Shown piece after piece: positions 54,403 to 64,000 of a DNA stretch of 64,000 bases; the stretch's first letter is position 1, and every line of letters starts with the position of its first letter. The notes beneath the pieces are model-generated. The model worked only from the letters and a program-made list of their open reading frames with translations, was not told where the DNA came from and did no database searches. The stretch is from NCBI RefSeq assembly GCF_040802235.1, contig NC_133156.1, forward strand, positions 27,919,343-27,983,342, given 5' to 3'. The position numbers and the translations under genes are program-made. Source of the stretch: Manis javanica. Lineage: Eukaryota; Chordata; Mammalia; Pholidota; Manidae.

Positions 54403-57074
54403 TTTAAATGTACCAGGCACCTCTCCCCTCACCCTCAATTAAAGATTGGGAAATCTTTCACAGCTACCCGAGGGAAAGGGGTGGGTAAAAACAGTTGAGC
54501 CATCAGTGAACTGGATGTGGGAAACAAGGTTGAGGGCTTTGGGAAAGGGTTCATGAAGGACAGGGCTCTGGGTCAGGAAGCTTGGGGAGACAGTCTCCCT
54601 CTTCACAGAGGGGTTCAGTGCCAAGCTGTGCAGAAGACCCCAATGGGGCTTGGTCTTCCAACATTTCCTGGGGGCTCCCTAAATGTGTGAGGACATGTGG
54701 CCCCCAGAGATACTCATGTGTGAAATAACTCTCAGAATTAGGGTCTTATCAGTTCCACCTGTCCCTCCCTTGGGTCACCACATTAGCCAGGGCAGGTCAG
54801 AATCATCTCAGGGGTCAGGATCAGGACATGATTTACAGTGGCTGGTGCAAAATGACAGTGTGAGATCCCTTGTTCAAAAATTAAGTATTTCAAAGTGACA
54901 GCAGAGCATTCAACCAAGCATGAGGCCCTTCCAAACACTGGTCTATGTGTGACTGTACAGGTGAACCATCCATGAAGCTGGCCTTGGTCAGAATCTTGCT
55001 CTTCTGGGGTTCTGACGGGTACCGTAACACAGCAGGAGGTGGTAAGCTCAGGGCTCCCCTTCCTGATCAAAGGAACTCTTCCCATTGTGTAGGTGCAACC
55101 ACTGAGGCCCAGAGAGTAAAGGAGCCCTAGGCAAGTTTATGCAGCAAAATGGGGGCTGCTCATGGGAGAGAGAAAAGGGGTCTGCCTGAGCTGTTGCTGA
55201 CGTGGAGGAGCACATGGCTGCCTTGGCACAAAAGTCCCCCTTTCAAAGGTGAGAAAGCAGATGTGTTGGTGGAATTTTGCTCAGAAGTCACCTGGAGTGC
55301 TGGGACCCCGCTCAGGACCCAATCTTTCAAGGGTTCAGTGAGAAACTGGGAAGTATGCAGAGATAGGTAAAGAGGCCCAGGAGGACTGGGCTCTGTGCTC
55401 TGAGCTGTTGTAGCTGAGATGGCTCAGACGGGAGAAAGAGAAAACTTGAAGGGGGCTTGAAAGTCTGAGTTTGGTAAGAGTGGCAGGCAGACTTGGGACC
55501 TGAGACAAAAAGCTGCAGTCACAGGCACAGATCTCCACCCACCGGTCATCTCTGATGGGCCACCCATCTTGAGGTGGGCTGTCATGTGAGAGAGTGAGTG
55601 CACCAGCGGGAAGTGTCCAGGTGCCTGTTGGAGCGCCCTGGTCAGGGCTGCGGCAGGAGGCATGCTTAACCTGGGGGGTGGGCAGGTAGGTGTCCTCAAG
55701 CTCGGGCATGCTAAATCAGACCTAGATGGAAGGCTTAACAGCTGGGGGGAGGTATAGGACTTCATTTGCTCATGTGTTCCCTCGTTAGACAGATTAGTAT
55801 TTCGCACTCTTCCCTCGTGCTGACAGTGTGCGGTACTGAATGAGGTCCTGTCCTTGGGATGCTTACGGTTAGGTTGGGAGGGGGGTATGGGGAGAAGCAG
55901 ATATGGATCAAAAAACACAAACAAAGGTAAAATGACATCTTTGCGAGGGCCAGGAACTGGGAGATGTGACCCACAGGGAGGAGATGTGGGGGTCTCGCAA
56001 GAGGAAATGACACGTGAGCTGAGGCCCCGAGGAGCAGGGTGGGGGTGCTGTGGGCAGAGCTACAGTGGATGGGGTGAGGCCTGAGTGGACATGTAGCCCC
56101 CTGGCACTGAAAGGCTAGTTTGGAGCTCATGATGGGGGCTAGGGGAGGAGTCCGGTGAGGGGCAGGGCAAAGCCGCTTCGCACAGGCCTGATGAGGGAAG
56201 TGGTTGCCAAGGGTTTTGAGTGGTGGGGAGGCAGGTGTGGGAAGATGGCTGTGGCCAGTGTGCAGAGGCAGGGAGCCTGTGAGCAGCAAGGAAGCCGGGC
56301 AGGGGTCCAGGAGTGATGAAGATGGTGTTCAGGGCTTGGGTGGTAGCTGAGAAACAGGGGACTTTACAGGCAAAGCTGGAAATATTTCCCTGATGAGGGA
56401 CAAAGCAGAGCCGGGGGCAGGGCAGGGGGTGGGAGCTGAAGCCTGGGGTCCATCCCAGCTGCTCCATGGGCCCCCAGTGCTGTCCTCTCCCAGGGTGGAT
56501 GCTGAACATGCCTCCCACTCCACAGACACATCCTGGGGTGGGGCCTGAGGGGACATGTAGCTCCCTGGCACTGAAAGGGAAGAGATCTATCCCCCATCTC
56601 TTCTGGGGACTGCGTTCCTGCACCCTGGGTACCAGGGAGGCTAGAGGAACTGGTCGTATTTGTCAAATGAGGAGAGGAGGCACAGAGAGGTCCAGGTGTC
56701 TGAATAAGCTCCACAAATGCAGGCTGGGCACAGAAGTTGGGCCTCTTGACCCCACTGGCCTTTCTTGCTACCCAGCCAGAGTGCCTGAGTGGCTCTCAGC
56801 CAAGCCCTGCTGACCCTGCAAACATCACCCCTGCCTCTGAGGGTAGGAGATCAGAGGGTCCTAGATTTCATAGCATCCTAACCATGGAAGACCCTTCGAG
56901 AGTCAACCCACTTATTTTACAGATGGTATTAAGGCTCAGAAGCCTAAAGAAATAGGGGATTTTTGCTGAATTCCCACATCATGTCAGTGCTGTATTGGAA
57001 ATAGACCCAGATCTTCTGAGCCCTAGCTCAGTGCCCTATCACTGCAGGCTCTAAGACTGCAGGATTTAACCATT

Positions 57075-57280
57075 TATCTGGTGCTGGAGTAATAATAGCA
57101 TCACTATTTATTGAGCATTTACTAAGTGCCAGGCATCATGCTGAGTCATTTGCATGTATCATTTCAGGTCATCTTCAGTGAAGTAAAGTTGATTGTTATC
57201 CCCATTTCTCAAGTGAAGCAGCTGGAGCTCAGAGAAGTGACGTCACCTGCCTTAGGCCACTCAGCAAGTCAGTGGCCTAT
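57075..57280 (-). repeat. MIR SINE (near full length)
   Basis: This is a reverse MIR: TATTTATTGAGCATTTACTA, AGTGCCAGGCATCATGCTGA, TTATCCCCATTTCTCAAGTG, GGAGCTCAGAGAAGTGACGT, CACTCAGCAAGTCAGTGG. Confidence 0.85.
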
Positions 57281-58589
57281 CTGGAAGATTTTCTTTCCTC
57301 TCCAGCCGAGCCAGCCTGGGAGTATTGGAAGCCTGCGTGTGCTTCTCCCCACCCTGGGGTTTTGCTTAAACAAATCCCTGGTTCCTCTTCCTTCTCTGGT
57401 TCGTCAGCAAAAGAGCCTCAGCTCTCCCCTTACCCTCACCCCTAGGTAGACCCCCAGTCAGAGAGCTGAGCCAACCCTGATGTGATGCCTCCAGCTTCCC
57501 CCTACGAAGGACTGTAACCTTACTTAAAAGTCTCAGGCTGGGCACCTGAAATCTCAGGTACTGCTCCACTTTGGCGTCTGACTCAACATATGACCGTGAG
57601 CCCTAGCCTCCCTGGGCCTCAGTGTCCCCATGTGCCTACTCTGGTCCAGCAGGGCGCTGCAGCTGTGTGTGTGGAGAAGCCCCATCCACCACATGGTCTT
57701 CCTCTTCCTCTCTGACAGCCCCTTATCTCTGGGAGCGGCTGTTTACTGGGCCCCTCCTTCCCTCCACCCCCCCCCCCCATGGCCCCTCTTCCCTCTGGGT
57801 GGCTCCCACACACCCAACCTGGGCCTCCTGGCGTGGGGCCCAGAGACACGGCCTCATAAAGATCTTGGTGATAACTTGGTTTTTAAACCAGGTTTATGGC
57901 CCTGGAAGAGAGAAGGTTCTTGGCTCAGCTTTCTGTTGGAAGTGGTTTGCTTAAGAGAAGCTGCTGGGCACCATTAGGCCTACCTGCCTGGGGGCTGGTC
58001 CTAGTGAAGTCTCAGCCTCTCTGTGACTTTGCGCAGGGGATTCTCCCTCTCTGAGTGGCTGCTGAGCTGGAACCAGGAATGGTAATTCCTGCCTTGCCCA
58101 CCTCCAGGGGCAGATACGAGGCTCACAGTGGGTGCTGGGGCTCCTGTGCCGTGTCTGCCTGCAGAGCCCTCTCCCAGCCGCTTCCTCCCAGTCTCCTACC
58201 TCCTCCAGAAGCTGGGCGCCACCTGCTGGCGCTGAGGGGAAACACCACAAGGCTCCCTGGCTGCCTGGTCTGTCAGACCCGGGTTGTGCTGATTCACCGG
58301 CCACTCGGAGGGAGGAAGTCCCCCAGTACACTGCCCCTTAGGGAGCAGAGGGGACGCTAGAATCAGAGGCCCAGGAGCAGAATGTCCTCATCTTAAGGAG
58401 CCCTGGGCCTGAGCTGTTGTTCAGAGGGGATACAGAGTCCAGGGAAGGAAAGGAAGGTCGCACTGTGAGTCAGTGGTCAGGCACAGACGTGAACCCAGAA
58501 GTCCCAACTCTGTTGGGTACATTGCTGTAGCCTCTGGGATGGGTAGAGTGGGCTGGGAGGGCAGTCAGCCTATGGACGACTGCAAGAGC

Positions 58590-59125
58590 CTCCATACTAG
58601 CCCCTGCCTCTGCTCTTGCCCTTGCTAGCCCATCTTCTGCAGTGCACCATAGTGACCTGATCTCATCAGCACCCTATTTAAAACCCTTCTAGCCCTTAGG
58701 ATAAAAGCCAGACTCCTCTCAGGCCCATGAGGCCCTGACACCAGGCCATGACTACCTCTCCAGCCTATACTCCACCATGTTCCCTCTCTGTGCCTCAAGC
58801 ATCCTTTTCTGCTCAAGCACACCAAGCTCTTTCTGGCCTCCAAGCTTTTATACTTGCTGTTCCCACTGCCTAGAAGACTGTTCCCATCCCTGCATTGAGC
58901 ATGGCCTCTTAACTTCATGTCTCAGTTGAAATGCTTCTTCCCCAGAGAAGCCTTAATCTACCTAAACAAGAACCCCCACTTACCCAGTGCATTATTCTCT
59001 GTCTCTTTCATCACACTTATCACAGTTTGATATTATTCATGTGTGGTTTCTTTGGTGTTTGTTTGTGAGCACTACGCAGGCAGGGCACATAGTAGGTGCT
59101 CGATTTACTTCTATTGCATAGATAA
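58590..59125 (+). repeat. LINE L2 3' end (long fragment)
   Basis: The blocks run in L2 order: GTGACCTGATCTCATCAGCA, AGGATAAAAGCCAGACTCCT, CAGGCCATGACTACCTCTCC, CACACCAAGCTCTTTCTGGC, TTATACTTGCTGTTCCCACT, GTCTCAGTTGAAATGCTTCT, AGAGAAGCCTTAATCTACC and GGGCACATAGTAGGTGCTCG. Confidence 0.85.
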
Positions 59126-59609
59126 ATAGTGGGAGGAACAAAGTCAGAGGCCCTGTTCCAGACTTGGGTGTGCCCTCAGGCAGCTTCTGGCCTTCTCGGA
59201 GACCCAGTGTGTATGGTGAGGGGGAGATATGTGGCCTCTGGGCGCCTGCTCCTCTAATGACCCTTGACCTCTGTGTGTGTGAGGAGGACAGCCCTAGCTT
59301 CCTAGGGCACTGAGACGGAGGTCATCTGGAGGCTGGGAGAGGCTAGGTAGGCAGGGTCTTGAAGGCCTTATCTTCTGGGACCCTATCAGACCTTGAAAGG
59401 GCCAGTAAAAGCAGTCCTAGTTCCCATCTAGGCAGTGGGAATGTGGTCCAAAGTTGCCACCAGTCCCTCTGCCCAACAGACAGTCACCATGCTGAGTTTC
59501 CAGGAGGGGAAAGGGCAGTTGCGACTGTGTTCCTATGCTGGCTCCCAGCTGTAGGTACAAGGATCTACCTGCTCCTTGGCATGTGCAAGGTGGAAGGACA
59601 CTGAGATGG

Positions 59610-59770
59610 AGGTTAGGAGTCCTGCATTCCAGGCCCTTTCTTCTCTGTTAAACTTGGGCAAGTTCCCTCCACTTTCTGAGCCTCAATTTCTACACCTGTA
59701 CAATGGCTACACTCTTAGGACTCTTAGAGCCCTGACATCCCAGGTGACTGTGCTAATGCCTGGGACCTGT
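59610..59770 (+). repeat. MIR SINE
   Basis: The blocks are GAGTCCTGCATTCCAGGCCC, AACTTGGGCAAGTTCCCTCC, CTGAGCCTCAATTTCTACAC, CTGTACAATGGCTACACTCT. Confidence 0.75.
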
Positions 59771-60649
59771 GTGCTGCTTCCTGGCCCCAGGGCTGCGGAG
59801 ATGCAGGGTGGCACGGGGAGTGTGGGAGAGCCGGATGTGGTGGCCGCCGGCCTGCCGAGTGAGTGACAGGCTGGCCTCCTGGGAGTTCTTCCACTTAGGC
59901 ACCCTTTCCGGTAACCCCACCCCAGCCCCACTGAGTGCTGGGGCTTCTGCTCTGAGCGTGGGTGGGGGTCTGAGGGAGGGGTCAGACCTCCTTCTGGTTG
60001 CCTCCTTCAGAGAAGAGTATGGGCCTGGGAGTCTAGACAAAAACCTCAGCTCCGGTCCTGGGCTTACGCATTACAAAGCCTTGCTCACTCACTTCTCATC
60101 ACTGGCCTCAGTCATCTCACTGCAAATGAGCAGTTGGACAGGCTTCCCTCCAGCCCTGATGCTGGACTTCTACGACAGCAACTCCCAGAGGCACCGGAGA
60201 ACCCTTTCCCTTTTGAGGGGCTTTCTTGCTGTGCTTTAGTGCTTGCACAAAATGCCATCTGCATCAACAACTCTGTGAGGTATGTCATGTGTCCCAAATT
60301 TACAGCTGAAAACATGGAGGCTTGGAGAGCTCAGATAATGCAGTTTGCGCGCCATCCACCTCCACCTCAGGTATGACTCCCCATACCCCACACTCTGCCC
60401 ATCCACTCTCAGCCCAGCCTCCCCCAAGGCAGGATGGCCCCGGCTGTACAGAGCTCCCAAAATCTGGCCAGGTGAGCTACTATTCATGGCCCAGCCCATC
60501 CACAGTGGGGATGGGAGCCATGCTGACCACCCAGCACCACCCCTTCAGAGTGCAGAGGGGAAACTGAGGCCAGAGAAGGGAGAGCTCAGTTCATGGCGAT
60601 GGGCTCAAATACTGTCCCAAGACTGTAGTGCATCACAAATTGCAACAAT

Positions 60650-60810
60650 CTTTCAAATTATTTTTTGAATTATCTCCGTTTTCCAAAGAAGACTGAGACT
60701 CAGAAGTTTAAGTGACATGCCCAATATCATGCAGCTTGGAACTTCAGAAGCTCGGATTTGAACCCAGCTGTCTATGGTTCCAGAACCTGCCCTATCAATC
60801 ATGACACTTC
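60650..60810 (-). repeat. MIR SINE
   Basis: This is a reverse MIR: CTCCGTTTTCCAAAGAAGAC, TGAGACTCAGAAGTTTAAGT, CATGCAGCTTGGAACTTCAG, GGATTTGAACCCAGCTGTCT. Confidence 0.8.
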
Positions 60811-62184
60811 AGTCTCAACTGTCCTGCTCTGTAGTGTTCCATGGGCTCTGCATCCCCCAACCCAATCTCAGCAGAGAGGAGGCACAGCAGCCTTGGTGCC
60901 TGCCAAGGGTTAATGATGGTAGGGGCTAAGTGATTCCAGATGGGCCCGCTGGATGGCTGGGCTGGCCGGAAAAACGGCAGCCGCCAGCTTCCCGGGAGAG
61001 CCGCCCCCAAGCCACCCCCTCCCCTCTGTGCTGCATCTCTGGCCCCTAGCTGTCCCCTTGCCCTGGGGCCCAGCAGTCTCCTCTCCTTAGCCAGAGTCCA
61101 AATCTAAGGACCACGTAGACAGTACACCAAAGGCTTCCAACATGGTGAATCCCCACCCCTGTTATGTACAGATGGGGAAAACTGAGGGTCAGAGAGGACA
61201 AGGTACCTATACAACAAATCCAAATTTGGGCCTCCTGACTCCCAGACTAGCCTTTTGGGGGACTAGGGGTTGAAATGCCTCCTTACTTGCCTGAGCTGCC
61301 CTGGTCCCAGGAGTTTGGCCAAGGCTTTGGAGGTGAACGGCCAAGGTAAATGCTAGGAGAGGAATTGTTAAGACTGGCAGAGTCTTTGGGCACAAGAAAT
61401 CCTCTGCAGCCTGACCCTGTGGTCTTTGGGATCTCCTTGTATTCCTTGGAGCCCACTGCCACCAACCTGGACCAGGCTCCTATCTTGGGAGGGTCTCACA
61501 GGCCCCACAACGTGGCCTGGAGCCAGTCTGGGAACCCTTCTCCTCTGTGTGGTCTGGTCCAGATGCTCTGCTGGAAAACCCCTACAAAATGACCAGACTA
61601 ACAATGGCCACAAGGTAGGTCACCATGGTAGGCATGAAATCCCAGCTCAAGCGCCTGTCTCCCCTCACCGCCCTGTGCGCAGGGACCTAGGCGGAGGCCC
61701 CAGAGAAGGGGGTAGACAGAGGTATAGAGGGCAGGATGGAAGGAGCCCAGGGCAAAGTCAGACTCTACCTGGGACACCTTTCTTCCCCTCCTGGGACTCA
61801 GTTTCCTCAGGTATGCAGCAGTCGGGGTAAGGGAGACTCAACTCAGCTCTCTCAGTCCTTTTAAAACAATGCCCTTGGCATCTGAGGCCAGGAATCTGTG
61901 ACTAGAGACACCTTCTGGTCTGAAGCGGTGAGAGTGGAAGAAGTGGGGGGGTGGGAGGCCTCAGTGGGGGCCTTGGGGGAGCCAAGAGAGGCCCCGTGGG
62001 GTAGGCGGGCAGGAGGAGGGAGCTGGGACCTCACGGGCACATGAGGATATCTGCGGGGTGACTGGCGAGACAGGGAGAGGGCTGACCTAAGGGGAAGGCA
62101 GGCTACAGGCCCACAGCCACGGGCCTCTTCTGTCGGGCCCAGGGGCCTGTGTCTGTGCCGCTGCCCAGACCACGAGATCCGGCT

Positions 62185-62400
62185 CCCCTCTAGCTCCACT
62201 GCTGCTGTGTGGGCTGAGGAGCTTGTTTCACTCCTCTGGGCTTGAGTTTCCTCGTCTATAAAATGGTAAAATAATCCTTTCCTGTTGCTCCAGGGGCTTT
62301 GAGATGATAGAAAGGAATATGTCTGGAAATCTGAAGTGTGCTGGGTGGTCTTGGGCATGTCCTTCCCTCTTTGTGCCAATTTAACCCTGGGCCTTGGTTT
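62185..62400 (+). repeat. MIR SINE
   Basis: The blocks are CTAGCTCCACTGCTGCTGTG, TTTCACTCCTCTGGGCTTGA, GTTTCCTCGTCTATAAAATG, GTAAAATAATCC. Confidence 0.7.
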
Positions 62401-62424
62401 CTTCTGATAAGTGACCGCTAATCT

Positions 62425-62690
62425 TGGAAGGTCTTTCTGTCTCTTCCAGGTCACTTCTTCCCAGAAGCCCTTTTGGAGTCATCCCCTCACCCCCGTGCGC
62501 TCTCAGGCCTGCCCTCCCTTGGAGTGCCGCCTGGGCATTGTCTGTCTCTCCCACTAGCCTGGGCACCCCTGAGGTCAGGGATGGCGGCTTCCTCACTACT
62601 GCATCCCCAACACCCAGCACACTGGCTGGCACACAGTAGGTGTTCAACACGCTTGTTCAAGGAACGAATGTTGAATGAATCAGCTGTATA
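62425..62690 (+). repeat. LINE L2 3' end
   Basis: The blocks are AGGTCACTTCTTCCCAGAAG, CCCTGAGGTCAGGGATGGC-type phrases, then AACACCCAGCACACTGGCTG and CACACAGTAGGTGTTCAACA. Confidence 0.7.
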
Positions 62691-63029
62691 GGTTACTATA
62701 TCTCCCTTTACAGAGGGGGAAACTGAGGCACAGAGCAGGGAACTCCCCACCCAGGTGCCATGGCAAGGGGAGGCACCACCCAAGACAGGCATCAGGCGAA
62801 TAGGGCCAGGTCACATTTTAATAAAAGTGACTCAGAGGCTGGCTGGCGTGGGCTGTGGCATTTCCAAACATCCCCTCTTATCCTGAGAGAGCAAGCAGCG
62901 GGAGGCAGCAGGCAGAGGGAAAAGAGGAAGCAAAACAAGAAACTTGGGGGAAAAGAAAGAGAAGGGAAAAATCTGAAATTGAAAACAGACACAGAAGTCC
63001 ACCCTCCCACCCCGCGCTGCCCCCCTTCT

Positions 63030-63107
63030 CCCAGCAGAGCCAATCACAGGCTACCCTGCAGCCTTTCCCCCCAAGTGGGGGGGCAGGCAGGCCCGCGGTG
63101 GTGTGAG
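63030..63107 (+). promoter_or_regulatory. PDGFRB: PDGFRB core promoter with CCAAT box
   Basis: GAGCCAATCACAGG puts a CCAAT box at 63040-63044, about 65 bases before the inferred transcription start, and no TATA box is present. The known PDGFRB promoter is TATA-less and driven by NF-Y at a CCAAT box together with Sp1-type sites. The G-rich run near 63076-63083 is a candidate GC-factor site. The motif is seen; the assignment rests on the matching first exon. Confidence 0.75.
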
Positions 63108-63540
63108 CTCCTGGAGCTGCCAAAGGCTGGCCACAGTCCCTGCCCGTCCTGTCTGGGGCCCAGGATCACTCTGTGAGCGACTTGGAGCCAGAGAGGAAGA
63201 CAAGACCGAGAGAGCCAGGCCCCTCTGCCCAACGCTGCCCACAGTGCTCAGTAACACAGCCAGCCAGACCAGGGTGGCCCCTCCCAGCAGTCCTGCTCCT
63301 CCCAAAGGATGCTTTGGGAGTGAGGCCACTCCTCGTCCCAGCAACCCCTGACTCCCTCCATTCTCTTAAGTCTCCAGGAGCCTGTGAAGGTCCTCCTTGC
63401 CCTCTCACCCAGCTGCTGCCCCATTTTGGATCCAGCAAAGTCTTTCTGATAACAGGAGAGATCCGTGAGGAGGACTTCCTGGAGGGGGTGGCAGCCCAGA
63501 GCCCGGGACCATGCCCACACCAACAGGCATCTGCAGCAAG
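63108..63540 (+). other. PDGFRB: PDGFRB exon 1 (5'UTR, non-coding) with splice donor
   Basis: PDGFRB encodes the platelet-derived growth factor receptor beta, a membrane tyrosine kinase of mesenchymal cells and pericytes. The stretch matches the human 5'UTR as I remember it in several places: CACTCTGTGAGCGACTTGGA, AAGGATGCTTTGGGAGTGAG, AGTCTTTCTGATAAC, GAGGACTTCCTGGAGGGGGT and CATCTGCAGCAAG. It ends at a strong donor, GTAAGT, at 63541. Position and orientation also fit, about 10 kb divergent from CDX1. The coding start in exon 2 lies beyond the window. The 5' edge is set by alignment to memory and is approximate. The exon has a 4-codon upstream ORF and an ATG near its end. Confidence 0.85.
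63309..63323 (+). other. Minimal upstream ORF in PDGFRB 5'UTR
   Basis: ATG at 63309-63311 opens four codons (Met-Leu-Trp-Glu) and stops with TGA at 63321-63323. The A at -3 (AGGATGC) gives a moderate context. The remembered human 5'UTR has an ORF of the same length here, differing in one residue. Confidence 0.65.
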
Positions 63541-64000
63541 GTAAGTGCTGGGAAAGGGGGAACCCTAGCCCTTTGTCCTGTCCCCAACCCGTGCCTTCTC
63601 GGGCAGGTCATAAATGGAAAATATTTTTAACAAAACCAGATGGGAGGAGGCCAGGAGTCTGTGGGCTACGTCAAAGCTGGAGGAACCAGTCTATTCCCCA
63701 GCTCAGGCTGCTTCTGGGGTAGGTGGCCCCAGCCTCCTCAACTCTACTGCCGCCTGCCTTCATCAAACAATTCCAGAGGTTTCTGGGTGTTGAGTGGGGG
63801 CCTCCAAAACATAGCACCACTGTAGGGGAGGGCGGGGAGGGGCTTGAGAGGGTAATCAAGAGATGGCAAGCAGGGTACATGGAAAGGGGACCTAGCAAGA
63901 GACAGGGAAACTTAGAGCCATGGACTCTGTCCCTGGGCCCAAGCCTTGTCCCTAAGAATCTGTCTGGCTCTAGGCCAGCCGGCAGCCAAGCAACCTCTGG
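63541..64000 (+). other. PDGFRB: PDGFRB intron 1 (5' start)
   Basis: The intron begins with GTAAGTGCTG. I recognise no exon or repeat in the 460 bases present. Confidence 0.75.

Larger units (their letters stand above)
53420..63000. other. Intergenic region between CDX1 and PDGFRB
   Basis: About 9.6 kb between divergent promoters. It holds L1M sequence with a younger L1 insertion (53835-54410), MIR copies (57075-57280, 59610-59770, 60650-60810, 62185-62400), L2 pieces (58590-59125, 62425-62690), a 12-C run at 57767-57778 and a local duplication at 56070/56533. I see no further gene. Confidence 0.75.

Noticed and set aside
61861-62454. Minus-strand open frame of 197 codons before PDGFRB
   Set aside because: It crosses a MIR and has no recognisable domain and no supporting exon signals.

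Overview
The window is a piece of placental-mammal chromosome, gene-sparse and rich in introns and old repeats. Four genes of one known conserved block can be recognised. Read on the + strand they are: the 3' end of CAMK2A (+), all of SLC6A7 (-), all of CDX1 (-), and the promoter and first exon of PDGFRB (+). This is the human 5q32 block in reverse orientation. No bacterial, plasmid, phage or CRISPR feature is present, and I found no evidence of an undescribed biological system.

Layout. Bases 1-1540 are the end of the last CAMK2A intron. Bases 1541-1773 are its last coding exon (C-terminus of the association domain), followed by a long 3'UTR to about 5275 with cytoplasmic-polyadenylation-type elements. 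Bases 5276 to about 13330 are intergenic, with MIR, L2 and MER5 relics and a broken endogenous-retrovirus remnant. SLC6A7, the brain proline transporter, runs on the minus strand from its start codon at 31382 to its stop at 14788. It has 14 coding exons that I placed base by base, and they sum to 1911 nt, i.e. 636 residues. About 5 kb of repeats separates it from CDX1. CDX1 runs on the minus strand from its ATG at 53080 to its stop at 37492: three coding exons, 264 residues, a 14.2-kb first intron, and a TATA promoter with TCF/LEF-type sites. Bases 53.4-63.0 kb are intergenic. A CCAAT-box promoter and the non-coding first exon of PDGFRB (about 63108-63540) close the window.

The genes do not form a pathway. 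CAMK2A and SLC6A7 are convergent and both neuronal (postsynaptic kinase; presynaptic proline carrier). CDX1 (intestinal and axial-patterning homeobox factor) and PDGFRB (mesenchymal receptor kinase) are divergent, about 10 kb apart.

Lineage. There is no Alu, rodent B1/B2, ruminant Bov-tA or carnivore SINEC element. The only recent-looking insertions are a short L1 3' end at 54.2-54.4 kb and two retroposition-like insertions in CDX1 intron 1. Very low young-SINE content with this L1 tail would fit a laurasiatherian such as a pangolin or a bat, but that is a weak guess. Statements about human sequences come from memory and are marked as such. Points worth a second look are upstream start codons in CDX1 and PDGFRB (one could extend the PDGFRB signal peptide in frame), a CAMK2A stop codon that overlaps a splice-donor-like motif, and insertions with preserved flanking duplications.
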